This document shows positions 50,871 to 61,300 of a stretch of 64,000 nt of DNA, in pieces. The notes under the pieces are model-generated. The model saw only the letters and a list, made by a program, of their open reading frames with translations, was not told the origin of the DNA and did not search any database. Positions within the stretch are counted from its first letter, which is position 1. Each line of letters starts with the position of its first letter. The stretch lies in contig NZ_JAUSUM010000003.1 in the NCBI RefSeq assembly GCF_030813635.1, positions 1-64,000 of the forward strand. Direction: 5' to 3'. The stretch comes from Salibacterium salarium (lineage in GTDB: Bacteria; Bacillota; Bacilli; Bacillales; Marinococcaceae). The position numbers and the translations under genes are program-made.

Positions 50871-53012
50871 TTATGATTTGTATGGTCTAAGCGATACAGC
50901 AGCTCGTTTAAACCCAGGCATACGGCACACCGGATCTAAGTCACCCGCTATCAATCTATTAATGTTTTGTGATCCTCCCCAATGCATCGGTGCAAACAAC
51001 GTATCCGTACGTATTTGTTCTGACAACGAACAACGCAGCGTTGTTTCTCCTTGTTTGGAAGAGAGCACCACCAACTCCCCTGAACGAACGCCGTATGACA
51101 TTGCTGTGTCTGGATGAATATATACAAAGGATTCAAACTCACGAGCAACAAGTCGTGAACTTCGCTGCGTTTGTTCTCCTGTTAGGTAATGATTCATTGT
51201 TCTTCCTGTTGTAATAAACAAAGGATACTGTTCACTGGTCTCTTCTTTTAGCATGTGCATAGATATTAATCCATCATAGTAGAAGTTGGCTTTCCCATTT
51301 TCTGTTTCAAAGTTTTCCGTAAACAAAGTTGTTTCCCCTTCATGTTCTTCGGATGGACAGGGCCAAAACACTCCAATCTCACGGCGGATGCGCTCATACG
51401 TGATCCCATAATAATCTGCTTTTCCACCACGGGAAGCTAAACGCAGCTCATTAAAAATACTTTCAGCATCCGTATAAGAAAATAAATCACCTTTGCCCAA
51501 CACTCTTGCGATAGCCGATATAATTTCCCAGTCGTGTTTACTTTGTCCAGCTGGAGGACGAGAAGCTTCTCTTAATGTGACACGACCTTCCATATTTGTT
51601 AACGTGCCTTCATTTTCTAAATAAGACGTAGTTGGTAAAATCACATCCGCATAAGCTGCTGACTCGGTCATAAACATTTCTGCCGCTACCATAAAAGATA
51701 GAGAAGAGAGTGCTTTATGGGCAAGATTAGCATTAGGATTAGAAATGACGGGGTTTGAACCGATAAGGATCAACGCTTTAATCTCTTTTTCTTCCATACG
51801 CTCCATCATTTCATAAGCAGATACTCCTTTTTCAGGCAGTGATGACTCTTTTACTCCCCACACATCTGCTATGTAATGTCGATGTTCTTTATTTTCAATG
51901 GAACGGTAACCTGGCAGCTGGTCTGCTTTTTGGCCATGTTCCCGTCCACCTTGTCCATTCGCCTGTCCAGTAATTGCTCCATAGCCGGATGCATGTTTTC
52001 CTATTTTTCCACTAAGAAGCAAAAGATTGAGAAAATGGCGCACGGTTTCGTGACCATCGGTTTGTTGTTCCACTCCTCTAGCTGTAAAAATCATACCTGA
52101 AGTTGCACTTCCAAAACGATACGCTGCTTCATGAACATCCTGCACGGATAAGCCTATTTCTTTACAAAGGTTATCCGGCTCTATTGCATCAAGCTCCTCT
52201 AACAATTCTTCATAACCATTCGTCCGTTCACGACAAAACGAATCATCAACAAGGTTTTCTTGTATGATAAACTTTTCTAGCAGACGCGCCAACGTTTTGT
52301 CATGCCCTGGTTTTATTTTTAAATGGAGATCCGCCATAGCTGCAGTATCTGTTTCGCGAGGATCTATGACTATAATAAATGAACCATTTTGTTTAGCTTC
52401 TTCTAAATAAGGCACGAACGTAGGCTGACATTCAGCAATATTCGTACCTGCCAATATGATACATTTTGAATCAGCGATTTGATCAATGCGATTGGTTAAT
52501 CCTCTATCTAAACCAAATGCTTTCATCCCAGCTGATGCAGCAGATGACATACAAAAACGTCCGTTGTAATCAATGTACTTTGTACCTAATCCAACACGTG
52601 CGAATTTACCAAGTAAATAAGCTTCCTCATTTGTTAAAGACCCGCCTCCGTAAACAGAAACGGCATTGCGTCCATGTTGTTCTTGTATACCCTCAATATT
52701 TTGTTTAATATAAGCAAGCGCTTCTTCCCAAGATGATTTTTGAAATTCGCCGTTGTATTTGATAAGAGGTGTGGTGATTCGGTTATGGTGAACAGCATGT
52801 TGATAAGCGTTTTTCCCCTTCACACACAACCTGCCCTTTGTCGTTGGATTATCTACTCCAATTGTTCGGTACTTGGCGCGCCCCGCACGCTTTTCTTCTA
52901 TAACCTTCTTTTTACACTGCATACTACAAAACGGACATTGTGTTTCAAATACTTGTTCAGTAGCTGCTGATTGTTGTCGTTCTCGAAAGCTAGCAAGCAT
53001 ATTTTCATTCAT
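50871..53012 (-). CDS. nasC: assimilatory nitrate reductase catalytic subunit
   Basis: 713-aa molybdopterin oxidoreductase. The N-terminal [4Fe-4S] cluster ligands are CPFCSMQC near residues 26-33 and LCVKGKNA near 62. Mo-bis-MGD regions follow (GGSLTNEEAYL, NGRFCMSSAASAG, GSNPVISNPNANLA, PTTSYLENEGTLTNMEGRV, and a C-terminal MHWGG). It reduces nitrate to nitrite. The protein has no C-terminal BFD domain, so NasB must supply electrons, as in B. subtilis. Confidence 0.95.
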   Translation of the reverse strand: MNENMLASFRERQQSAATEQVFETQCPFCSMQCKKKVIEEKRAGRAKYRTIGVDNPTTKGRLCVKGKNAYQHAVHHNRITTPLIKYNGEFQKSSWEEALAYIKQNIEGIQEQHGRNAVSVYGGGSLTNEEAYLLGKFARVGLGTKYIDYNGRFCMSSAASAGMKAFGLDRGLTNRIDQIADSKCIILAGTNIAECQPTFVPYLEEAKQNGSFIIVIDPRETDTAAMADLHLKIKPGHDKTLARLLEKFIIQENLVDDSFCRERTNGYEELLEELDAIEPDNLCKEIGLSVQDVHEAAYRFGSATSGMIFTARGVEQQTDGHETVRHFLNLLLLSGKIGKHASGYGAITGQANGQGGREHGQKADQLPGYRSIENKEHRHYIADVWGVKESSLPEKGVSAYEMMERMEEKEIKALILIGSNPVISNPNANLAHKALSSLSFMVAAEMFMTESAAYADVILPTTSYLENEGTLTNMEGRVTLREASRPPAGQSKHDWEIISAIARVLGKGDLFSYTDAESIFNELRLASRGGKADYYGITYERIRREIGVFWPCPSEEHEGETTLFTENFETENGKANFYYDGLISMHMLKEETSEQYPLFITTGRTMNHYLTGEQTQRSSRLVAREFESFVYIHPDTAMSYGVRSGELVVLSSKQGETTLRCSLSEQIRTDTLFAPMHWGGSQNINRLIAGDLDPVCRMPGFKRAAVSLRPYKS

Positions 53013-53050
53013 AGAACAAACTCCCTCCTTACTTCACCAAATCTACTTAT

Positions 53051-55327
53051 CTAAACGAGATTTGTATGCTCTCTGTTTTGCTTGATTGATTCAATTTGAC
53101 TGTCTAATCTTAAGAGAAGTTCGTCCCTATCATCATCTGAAAGAATCGTTTCACGAATCTTCACCGGAGTTTGACGGGTCACCCATTCCGAAAAAGGTTC
53201 ACCAAAGTGGGCGGTTTCCCGGTAATAGGCAACGGTCACTTTTAATACTTCCTCTAGTTCTTCTTCCTGAAAGACATAAAGGATGATACGACCTTCCGCT
53301 CCGACAACATGCATCTCCCAAGTACCTTCATTCCATACGAGAGTCACACCACTTGCTGGGATTACGGCTGGAAAATCTTTTGTTACTTGTACTGAAAATT
53401 CTTCCGGAAAAGATAAAGGAAACAAATCAGCTTCTAATCGTTCGATGACATCATAATTGCCATCAGTGACAGAAAAATGAAAAGGTTGAATTTTAGCATG
53501 TGGATAAGCAGTTATCGGAGTAAATGTTTCATTACAAACCCGATTAATTTCATTTTCAGGTACGCCTGTCAATTGAATGCGCTGGTCCTGCCCCATTTTC
53601 AGATGGGTGCCCGGAATTTCTTGCTGCAATCTCATCCAAGATTGCATAGAACCGGTTATATCCTTACTCCGAATGGGCAAAGATGTAATAGTAAAATCAT
53701 TATCAGCATGTTTTTGAATCCAAGGCGGACGTATAGTACCCATTTTCCCCACAACAGAAAAGTAATACGTAAGAGCCGGCTTACATATATCACAGCCTTT
53801 TGTATTCCACTCATCTGATAAAAACACATCATGTAACTGTTTCCACCAGCCTGAGTTAATTTTTTCGCGTACGGTTTCTTCTTCAAGCGTTGTACAAGCA
53901 CAGAACTTCGTTGTTTGTGCTTGGTGTTTACATTGTTCGAATACTGAAAGTAACCCTGCAACGTCTCCTGCACACCCACCACAGGAAGAAGAAGCTTTTG
54001 TCGCATCACGAATCGTTTGAACATTAGCCTCTTCTGCTTTAGCAATATGAAGCAAAATGTCTTGTTTATTTACTTGGTTACATTTACAAATAGTGGATGC
54101 AGGTGAGCAGCGCACCAGTTTTTCTTCTTTCCCTTCTCCGGAAAACAAATGATTCTTTTCCGCAATAGAAAGTGGCTTTTGATTCTTCATACGCAATACG
54201 ATATCATCTGCCGCCGCGGTTTCTCCGAATAAGATTGCTCCTTGTATGACATCGTTTTGCATAACGATTTTTTGATAAAGCGGCTTGGAGCTGTCCGCCT
54301 GAACAATCGTATCCATTTGAACCGATTCTTCTATATTTCCTGCTGTAAATAAATCAATTCCAGCAATCTTTAAATGACTATATGGAAAGGACCCTTTATA
54401 CGGGACTGGATCTTGGCTGCATAAAGCCATAGCAGCTACACGTGCTTGCTCGTAAACAGGAGGTACAAGTCCGTACGATTGACCGTTATGTTCGATACAC
54501 TCACCTATCGCATACACATCTTCGGCACTCGTCTTCATATAATCATCCACAATAATACCGCGGTTCGTACGGATACCGCTCTGCATTGCTATATTTTTAT
54601 TCGGACGTATGCCCGTTGCAAATAAGACTACATCTGTATCAATAACTGTTCCGTCCTGTAATATAGCGGATTCTACTTGGTTTTCACCTTCTACGGATTG
54701 AATAGATTGCTCAAAGTAAAATTTTATTCCATACGCTTCTAATTCTTTTTGTAGGTATTCAGACGCCGTATTGTCTAACTGAGGGGGCAATAACGTATCT
54801 CCCCTTTGTACAACAACTACTTCTGAGCCAGCCTTCGCTAACCCAAAAGCCGCTTCTAAACCTAGAAACCCTCCTCCAATGACAACAGCTCGTTTCCGGT
54901 CATTTGCAGCTGTTATTAGATCATTCGCATCTTTTAAGGTTCGAAACGTGTGGACACCTTTCTTATTTACACCCGGAATATCTAATTGTACAGGGGAGGA
55001 TCCGGTCGCTATGATTAAATAATCGTAAGAATATACCAATCCTGTGCTTGTGTGTATCTGTTTTTTATCTTTATCTATATTAATAACTTGTTCCGTTGTG
55101 TGTACTTGAATATCTCTATGTTCATACCAATCCGATGAGTGAGGAAATAAGGACTGCTGATCTGCTTCTTGTTGAAGATATGATGACAGTCTTACCCGAT
55201 TATAAGGATAACTCGGTTCTTCCCCAAAAGATTGAATAGAGAAAGAACTATTCGATTGAGATACAATGGTTTCCATGAACCGCAGGCTACTCATACCATT
55301 TCCTATAATAATCAGTTTCTTTCTCAT
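53051..55327 (-). CDS. nasB: nitrate reductase electron-transfer subunit NasB
   Basis: 758-aa FAD protein, a paralogue of NasD. The N-terminal pyridine-nucleotide oxidoreductase (LIIIGNGMSSLRFMET, VVIGGGFLGLEAAFG) and two BFD-type cluster regions (CKCNQVNKQDI..SCGGCAG; CACTTLE..GCDICKPAL) are intact. The C-terminal ~200 residues keep a ferredoxin-like sulfite-reductase fold, but the siroheme cysteines of NasD are absent. It passes electrons from NAD(P)H to NasC. It lies 38 nt before nasC. Confidence 0.92.
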   Translation of the reverse strand: MRKKLIIIGNGMSSLRFMETIVSQSNSSFSIQSFGEEPSYPYNRVRLSSYLQQEADQQSLFPHSSDWYEHRDIQVHTTEQVINIDKDKKQIHTSTGLVYSYDYLIIATGSSPVQLDIPGVNKKGVHTFRTLKDANDLITAANDRKRAVVIGGGFLGLEAAFGLAKAGSEVVVVQRGDTLLPPQLDNTASEYLQKELEAYGIKFYFEQSIQSVEGENQVESAILQDGTVIDTDVVLFATGIRPNKNIAMQSGIRTNRGIIVDDYMKTSAEDVYAIGECIEHNGQSYGLVPPVYEQARVAAMALCSQDPVPYKGSFPYSHLKIAGIDLFTAGNIEESVQMDTIVQADSSKPLYQKIVMQNDVIQGAILFGETAAADDIVLRMKNQKPLSIAEKNHLFSGEGKEEKLVRCSPASTICKCNQVNKQDILLHIAKAEEANVQTIRDATKASSSCGGCAGDVAGLLSVFEQCKHQAQTTKFCACTTLEEETVREKINSGWWKQLHDVFLSDEWNTKGCDICKPALTYYFSVVGKMGTIRPPWIQKHADNDFTITSLPIRSKDITGSMQSWMRLQQEIPGTHLKMGQDQRIQLTGVPENEINRVCNETFTPITAYPHAKIQPFHFSVTDGNYDVIERLEADLFPLSFPEEFSVQVTKDFPAVIPASGVTLVWNEGTWEMHVVGAEGRIILYVFQEEELEEVLKVTVAYYRETAHFGEPFSEWVTRQTPVKIRETILSDDDRDELLLRLDSQIESIKQNREHTNLV

Positions 55328-55405
55328 TCTTTCCCCTCCAACATACTAAGAAATTACACTGTTATTGTTATTGTCAGCGATAGAGGCAGTATTTTCTACT
55401 AGTAC

Positions 55406-55421
55406 GGAAGGAAATATGACA
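55406..55421 (-). promoter_or_regulatory. TnrA/GlnR-like half-site upstream of nasB
   Basis: The minus strand reads TGTCATATTTCCTTCC, identical at 15 of 16 bases to the site upstream of nasF and at nearly the same distance (94 nt) from the start codon. Confidence 0.5.
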
Positions 55422-55492
55422 CACATATTTATGACTGCATCATGGTCCAGGCAGAAAAAGGTCGATATGCCCATTGGACAGCTTATTCACAA

Positions 55493-55525
55493 AAAAAGCC
55501 GACTAACATTATGTTAATCGACGTT
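55493..55525 (-). terminator. terminator overlapping the thiE stop
   Basis: The minus strand has CGTCGATTAAC-ataat-GTTAGTCGGC followed by seven T. The last thiE codons form the left arm and the stop codon begins the loop. Confidence 0.82.
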
Positions 55526-56141
55526 TGAGTGATGCTGATGCTTCTGTTACATTCGGGGCTTTACTAATAGCAGAAATTACAGATATCCCATCTGCTCCTG
55601 CATTCATTACATCTTTTGCATTCGTGTCATCAATGCCGCCAATACCAACTATCGGAATCGTTACACCCGCCTCACGCATTTGACGAATTGCTTGTGGACC
55701 AATGGGTGACTCCGCATCCTCCTTTGTAGACGTAGAATACATAGGACCTACCCCTAAATAATCAGCCCCATGTTCTTGTGCATCCTTCGCCTCTGCTATT
55801 GTCTTAGCTGAAATACCGATGGACATTGACTTTGGACAGCGTCTTTTAACGTCTGTTAACGAGGTATCATCCTGACCAACATGAACACCATCTGCTTTTA
55901 CTGCCAATGCCAGGTCCACATCATCATTGACAATAAAAGGCACACCACGAGAGTGACATATATCAAGTAGCGTTGATGCTAAAGAATGCTTATCACTACC
56001 TATGAGAGCATTCTCACCCTTTTCACGAAATTGAAAGCAGGTAATGCCTCCTTTGATAGCTGCTTCCAATATGTCCTCCGGGTTATTCAACGTATTATTG
56101 CTTCCCATAATAAAATACAAGAGAATATCATGCTTAGTCAT
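55509..56141 (-). CDS. thiE: thiamine-phosphate synthase
   Basis: 210-aa TIM-barrel enzyme joining HMP-PP and THZ-P. QFREKG near residue 40, NDDVDLALAVKADGVHVGQDD near 72-92, YLGVGPMYSTSTKEDA near 128-142 and VGIGGID near 165 are family signatures. The ATG at 56141 follows GGTGGAAA and overlaps the end of thiM by 8 nt. Confidence 0.95.
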   Translation of the reverse strand: MTKHDILLYFIMGSNNTLNNPEDILEAAIKGGITCFQFREKGENALIGSDKHSLASTLLDICHSRGVPFIVNDDVDLALAVKADGVHVGQDDTSLTDVKRRCPKSMSIGISAKTIAEAKDAQEHGADYLGVGPMYSTSTKEDAESPIGPQAIRQMREAGVTIPIVGIGGIDDTNAKDVMNAGADGISVISAISKAPNVTEASASLKRRLT

Positions 56142-56961
56142 TATTTCCACCTACGCTATTCAACTGGATGTTCAATTTTTGACGAAGGTCCATTTCCCCA
56201 ACGTTATATAGTGCATTTAATAGTTCAGCTTGAAATGTGCCGGGGCCCTGCATAGAAGCGAAACCTTCTGCCCTTTCCGCAGCCACTCCATAATATCCTA
56301 ATGCAGCTGCTGTACTATCCAAGACATGATCAGACTGACTTAAAAACGCAGCCGTCACAGCGCTAGCCAAACAGCCAGTCCCGGTGATTCGGCTCATCAT
56401 GGAATGACCGTTGTAAATCTGATACCCATCTGTTCCATTTGTTACAGCATCTACGGGGCCAGTGACAGCAACCGGTATTCCTAGTTCAAAAGAGGCGTGT
56501 TCAGCAATCATTTTGGTGTCTTTATCAGCACCAGCTGCATCTACACCTTTCACTTCCCCTTCAATCCCTGCAATGGCTGAAATTTCTCCAGTGTTTCCAC
56601 GCAAAAGTGTTATATCCAAATGTTTTATTAGTTCTCTTGTCGTATTCGTTCGATATGACGTCGCGCCAGCTCCAACCGGATCTAATACGACAGGAATACC
56701 TTTTTTATTTGCTGCTTCGCCTGCAAGAAACATCGCTTCTACTTGGGCTGAATGAAGTGTTCCAATATTTAAAACAAGTGCATCAGCTGCTGTTGCCATA
56801 TCTGCCGCTTCTTCCACAGCATTTGCCATAACAGGAGAACCCCCCATAGCAAGTATTCCGTTCGCATTAAAATTAGCGACAACTACATTGGTGATATTAT
56901 GAACAAGTGGCTTCTGCTCTCTAACTTTTTCTAAAAGAACTTTAACTTCTTTTGCTTTCAT
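56134..56961 (-). CDS. thiM: hydroxyethylthiazole kinase
   Basis: 275-aa ribokinase-fold enzyme that phosphorylates the salvaged thiazole. VHNITNVVVANFNANGILAMGGSPVM lies at about 20-45, VLDPVGAGATSYR near 92-104 and SRITGTGCLASAVTAAF near 190-206 with the catalytic cysteine. It starts 12 nt after thiD. Confidence 0.95.
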   Translation of the reverse strand: MKAKEVKVLLEKVREQKPLVHNITNVVVANFNANGILAMGGSPVMANAVEEAADMATAADALVLNIGTLHSAQVEAMFLAGEAANKKGIPVVLDPVGAGATSYRTNTTRELIKHLDITLLRGNTGEISAIAGIEGEVKGVDAAGADKDTKMIAEHASFELGIPVAVTGPVDAVTNGTDGYQIYNGHSMMSRITGTGCLASAVTAAFLSQSDHVLDSTAAALGYYGVAAERAEGFASMQGPGTFQAELLNALYNVGEMDLRQKLNIQLNSVGGNND

Positions 56962-56973
56962 CCAATGAACCCC

Positions 56974-57783
56974 CTATTGGTGCAGTATGTTTTCTTTTGG
57001 AATTCTCCAATGATTGACCGGCCCATTGCCTTTTCCAATCCCTAGTGTTTCTTTAATGGCTGCAGAAATGAACGTTTTGCTTTCAGATACTGCCTCGTTT
57101 ACTGTCATTCCCCGGGCCAGACGAGCAGCTATTGCGGCCGAAAACGTACAGCCTGTCCCATGGGTGTGTTTTGTATCCGTACGTTCTGCTGTCAGAAATT
57201 CAAATTCACCGTTATAGTATAGTATGTCTGTCGCTTCTCCAGTGAAGTGACCTCCTTTTACTACAGCTGCTGCCGCTCCCATTTCCTCTACTATTTGCTC
57301 CGCTGCCTGTTTAGCTTCTTCTTGTGATTGAATATCCAAGCCTGTAAGCAATTTGGCTTCATCTATATTAGGTGTAACGACTTTAGCAAGCGGAAACAGC
57401 CTTTCTTTCATTAATGAAGTTGACTCATCTTCCATCAGTGAATCTCCGCTTGTTGCTACCATAACAGGATCAATGACAAGAGGAATGTTTTCTTCTTCCA
57501 AAAGATCAGCTGTCTTATTTATCATATCCGGCGTAGCTATCATGCCCGTTTTTATGACATGAGGCCGAATGTCTTCTAACACCGCTCGTATTTGCTCCTC
57601 CAAAGCTTCTATTGGAAGATGCCATACGTCCCTTACCCCTTCTGTATTTTGTGCGACAACGGACGTTACGACCGCCATACCGTATGCTTTGGATTCCTGG
57701 AATGTTTTTAAGTCCGCATGAATGCCGGCTCCTCCGGTAGGATCTGTTCCAGCAATGGATAAAACACTTGGTACCTCTTTCAT
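56974..57783 (-). CDS. thiD: hydroxymethylpyrimidine/phosphomethylpyrimidine kinase
   Basis: 269-aa HMP(-P) kinase. It shows SIAGTDPTGGAGIHADLKTF at the N-terminus, VIDPVMVATSGDSLMEDES near 98-116 and HTHGTGCTFSAAIAARLARG near 205-225. It is first in the thiD-thiM-thiE operon, behind a TPP riboswitch. No de novo pathway gene (thiC, thiG) is present here, so this is a salvage operon. Confidence 0.95.
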   Translation of the reverse strand: MKEVPSVLSIAGTDPTGGAGIHADLKTFQESKAYGMAVVTSVVAQNTEGVRDVWHLPIEALEEQIRAVLEDIRPHVIKTGMIATPDMINKTADLLEEENIPLVIDPVMVATSGDSLMEDESTSLMKERLFPLAKVVTPNIDEAKLLTGLDIQSQEEAKQAAEQIVEEMGAAAAVVKGGHFTGEATDILYYNGEFEFLTAERTDTKHTHGTGCTFSAAIAARLARGMTVNEAVSESKTFISAAIKETLGIGKGNGPVNHWRIPKENILHQ

Positions 57784-57903
57784 TTCTCCAGCCTCCTTGT
57801 TGCTTCATCCGTAAATATTAGCCGATGAAGCTGTCTTCACGATAGGTTTTTAGCAAATTGTGGTTTGCTTTCGCAAAGCCCACTTCAAATCACGTATAAA
57901 CAT

Positions 57904-57932
57904 AAAAAACCGCTCTCTAGAAAAGAGAGCGG
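57904..57932 (-). terminator. riboswitch expression-platform terminator of the thi operon
   Basis: The minus strand has CCGCTCTC-ttttcta-GAGAGCGG followed by six T, between the TPP aptamer and thiD. Ligand-bound aptamer is expected to allow it to form. Confidence 0.88.
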
Positions 57933-57966
57933 GAACATGTGAAAAGCTTACATACACGTGTAATCG

Positions 57967-58063
57967 CTCCACTTTCCTACGATGGTATTAACCATATCAG
58001 GTTCTAAGGGACCGATGCTTCAGGTTGCATCATCTCAGCTTCTATAGCGCCCCTAGTGGAATC
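57967..58063 (-). promoter_or_regulatory. TPP (thi-box) riboswitch aptamer
   Basis: The minus strand shows the conserved thi-box elements ACTAGGGGCGC, GCTGAGATGATGC, AACCTGATATGGTTAATACCA and CGTAGGAAAGTGGAG in order. It precedes the thiD-thiM-thiE operon. Confidence 0.95.
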
Positions 58064-58087
58064 GGTTATATCGATTGAATTACTTTT

Positions 58088-58117
58088 ATATTACTCGACA
58101 AAAAGGAAAAATGTCAA
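58088..58117 (-). promoter_or_regulatory. sigma-A promoter of the thi operon
   Basis: The minus strand has TTGACA, an 18-nt spacer and TAATAT, about 25 nt upstream of the TPP aptamer. Confidence 0.8.
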
Positions 58118-58318
58118 CTTCTATTCTTTTTCGGTATACTTCAAGTTTCTCTCAGGGTCCTGAAAGACTGACTTTTCCAGTGCTTTATTGCCATTCCCTC
58201 TTATTTCGAGTTTCCTGAGCATTATATTTTCCCACGATTCAGTACATCCTTAATTAAACGTGGGGTGATTACAACGTTCGAGTGAATTAACTCAATCTAC
58301 CGAGAACTATTTTTACAC
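58118..58318. other. intergenic region, nothing recognised
   Basis: AT-rich 200 nt between the thi promoter and the RND gene stop codon. No gene, repeat or clear terminator was found. Confidence 0.4.
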
Positions 58319-61300
58319 CTACTCTTGTTCATCATCTCGTTTATTTTTTTCTTCCGATGTGTTTTCCTTTTCTTTAGAGTGACGAAGAATACGTTCTAAT
58401 AAATAAAGAATATCATCCTTTGACAGCTGTTCTTCTTGTTCGAACGTTCGCAAATTCTTCTTCGATTCATCTGCTTCTTTTCTTTCGTCATTTGGTGGTC
58501 TATTGTCATCCATCGAGGCATTAGATGGATTGTCTAATTCTTTTTCTTCCACCGAATTCTTATGGTTCTCTTGTTCAGGTAATAACTGCTCCATTTCATA
58601 GGAGTACACAATCTTCCCGTCCGTTGTCATAAACCGCTTGTTCATATTTCTCGTTTCGCCGTCAAAAAAGCTATATATTACAGGAACGACAAACAATGTA
58701 AGGAATGTACTACTTACCAATCCACCTATAACAGCAATACCCATTGGTTGTTGAATTTCTGACCCTTCGCCGATACCAAGAGCAAGCGGCAGAATTCCCA
58801 ATATCGTTGTGATAGCTGTCATTAAAATCGGACGTGTCCGGTGCTTCACTCCTTCAATAATAGCCAGCCTTGCTGCTGTTCCTTTTTCTTTTAACTGATT
58901 GATGTAATCAACCAGTACAATCGCATTATTCACCACAATTCCTGCTAACACAATCAGTCCGATAAATACTGTTACACTTAACGGGGTTTGCGTGACAGTA
59001 AGTGCAAGCATAACTCCAATGACAACAAGAGGCACACTAAACATTACGACAAATGGATATTTAAAGGATTCAAACTGGCCGGCCATGACAAGGTAAATGA
59101 ACAATATAGCAAGCCCAAATGCAAACAATAGACTGTTAATAGCATCATTTAACAATTCTTGTTCTCCTGAAAAGGCATAACTTGTGCTGTCCGCTAAGTT
59201 TGCGTCTGCAATAATGTCTTCTATTAGGATTGACGTGTCATTTAGATTCGTTTCAGACCCATACGTTACCGTAAATTCTACACTGTTTTCTTGATCTAAA
59301 CGATTGATAACAGCTGGACCATCCCCTTCTTCAACCACAGCTAGATCATCAAGTGCCACATAGTCTCCTTGTTCATTTGGAATAAGAAGATTCTCTAAAT
59401 CCTCTGTGTCCTGCAATGATTCTTTTGAATACTGCACAACAACATCATAATTATCATCACTGTCCGTTTGTAAAGAAGTTGCTGTCTGCCCGCGGGTAAT
59501 ATTATCTACAGTCTCAGCAATTTGAGCAGGAGCAAGTCCGTTATCCCTGGCGGCATCTTCATCAATGCGCACTTGCATTTCAGGAGCCTGTTTCTCATCA
59601 GATGTTTCGACTTCTCTTACATCTGTTTCATTTTGTAAATCTTGTCGTATCGTTTCGACTGACTCATCTAGATTTTCCGATTCACTATCACTTAGCGTAA
59701 AGACAACTGTATTCGCTTCCCCGCCGCCAACTGCCGCTTGCGTGGATAATGAAATATCAGCACTGGAATCGACGCCTGTTATATCGTTTTCTATTTCTTC
59801 GACAAACCCAATCGTGCTTTGATCTCTTTCGTCTAAATCAGTCATGGTTACAAATATCTGAGCTTCATGAGATCCTGATGGACCTCCCATGCCTGCTGAA
59901 TCTTGTGACGAACCAATCGTTGACATATAATCTGCGACAACCGCCTCATCATCCAAGATTTCTTCTGCTTCTTCTACAACTTCTGTTGTGCTCTCTAAGT
60001 TTGTTCCATAGTCCATTTCAATATCAACTGTAAAAGAACCATCATCGGTCGCCGGCAAAAAGTTCACACCAGTAACTGCTAGACCGGCCCCTCCCGCTCC
60101 TAATAATAATAAAGTTATAATAAGAGTCAGGATACGATGACCAAGTACCCACTTTATCGAACGTTCTAATCCTCTAATGAATGTTGATTGCTGTCTTTTT
60201 TCTTCTTTATTTTCATCTGGAGGTGTTAAAACTCTGCTGGCTATCATCGGCACGACAGTTAAGGCTACAAGTAAAGATGCCAACAAGCTAAACGAAACCG
60301 CCAAAGCAAATTCGGTAAAAATATTTCCGACAATACCGCTGATAAATACAATTGGTAAAAATACAGAAACGGTCGTTAAAGTTGAAGCTGTAATCGCGCC
60401 ACCTACTTCTTTTGTCCCTTCTGAAGCGGCATCTCTTTGATGTTTGCCCATTGACAAATGCCGATATATATTTTCAATCACAACAATAGCATTATCAACT
60501 AGCATTCCTATACCTAATGCCAGTCCACCAAGCGTCATCAAATTCAGACTTACATTTGTAAAGTACAAAAAACCAAATGTGACAATTACTGAAAATGGTA
60601 TAGCTATGCCGATAATCAATGGTGTTTTAAGATTTCTCAAAAAGAAGAATAAAACGACCATAGCGAATACAGCACCTAAAATAAGAGCCATCGAAACACT
60701 GTTAATCGAGTCTTGTATAAATTCACCTTCATCGTACAAAGTGACAGCATCTAAATCTTCGTACTCGTCTTCGTCTAGTAACGAATCAATCTCTTCATTG
60801 AAATCATCAGACACCTGGGCTGTGTTGGCATCCGTTTCTTTCATAGCAGAAAGCTGCATAGCTGGTTCTTGATTGGCTCTTGTAATAGCCGTTTGATCTG
60901 CCGTAGTAAAGTTCACTTCTGCAACGTCTGATAGCAGCAAATCTTCTCCATTTTCCGGATCTGCTCCAACAACAAGCTCCGATAAACCCTCTTCCCCATC
61001 TATCGTATTCATCACCCGGGTCGTCAGACTGCGATCCCCAGTTTCAATCGTCCCTCCAGGTAACGTAATATCATGCGCCTGTATTGTACTTACTACATCT
61101 TCTTGAGTTAATTGATTGTTTTCCAAATCTTCCTGATTCAGGTTAACGTTAAATTGTTCCGTCACACTTCCGGAGTAATCTACATTCGCAATACCTTCTA
61201 TTCTTTCAAGATCAGAACTAAATGATTCGACGTCCCCCTGAAATTCTTCTATATCCTGATTATCAGATGTGATGGCCATTTGATTCATACTCATCATAGA

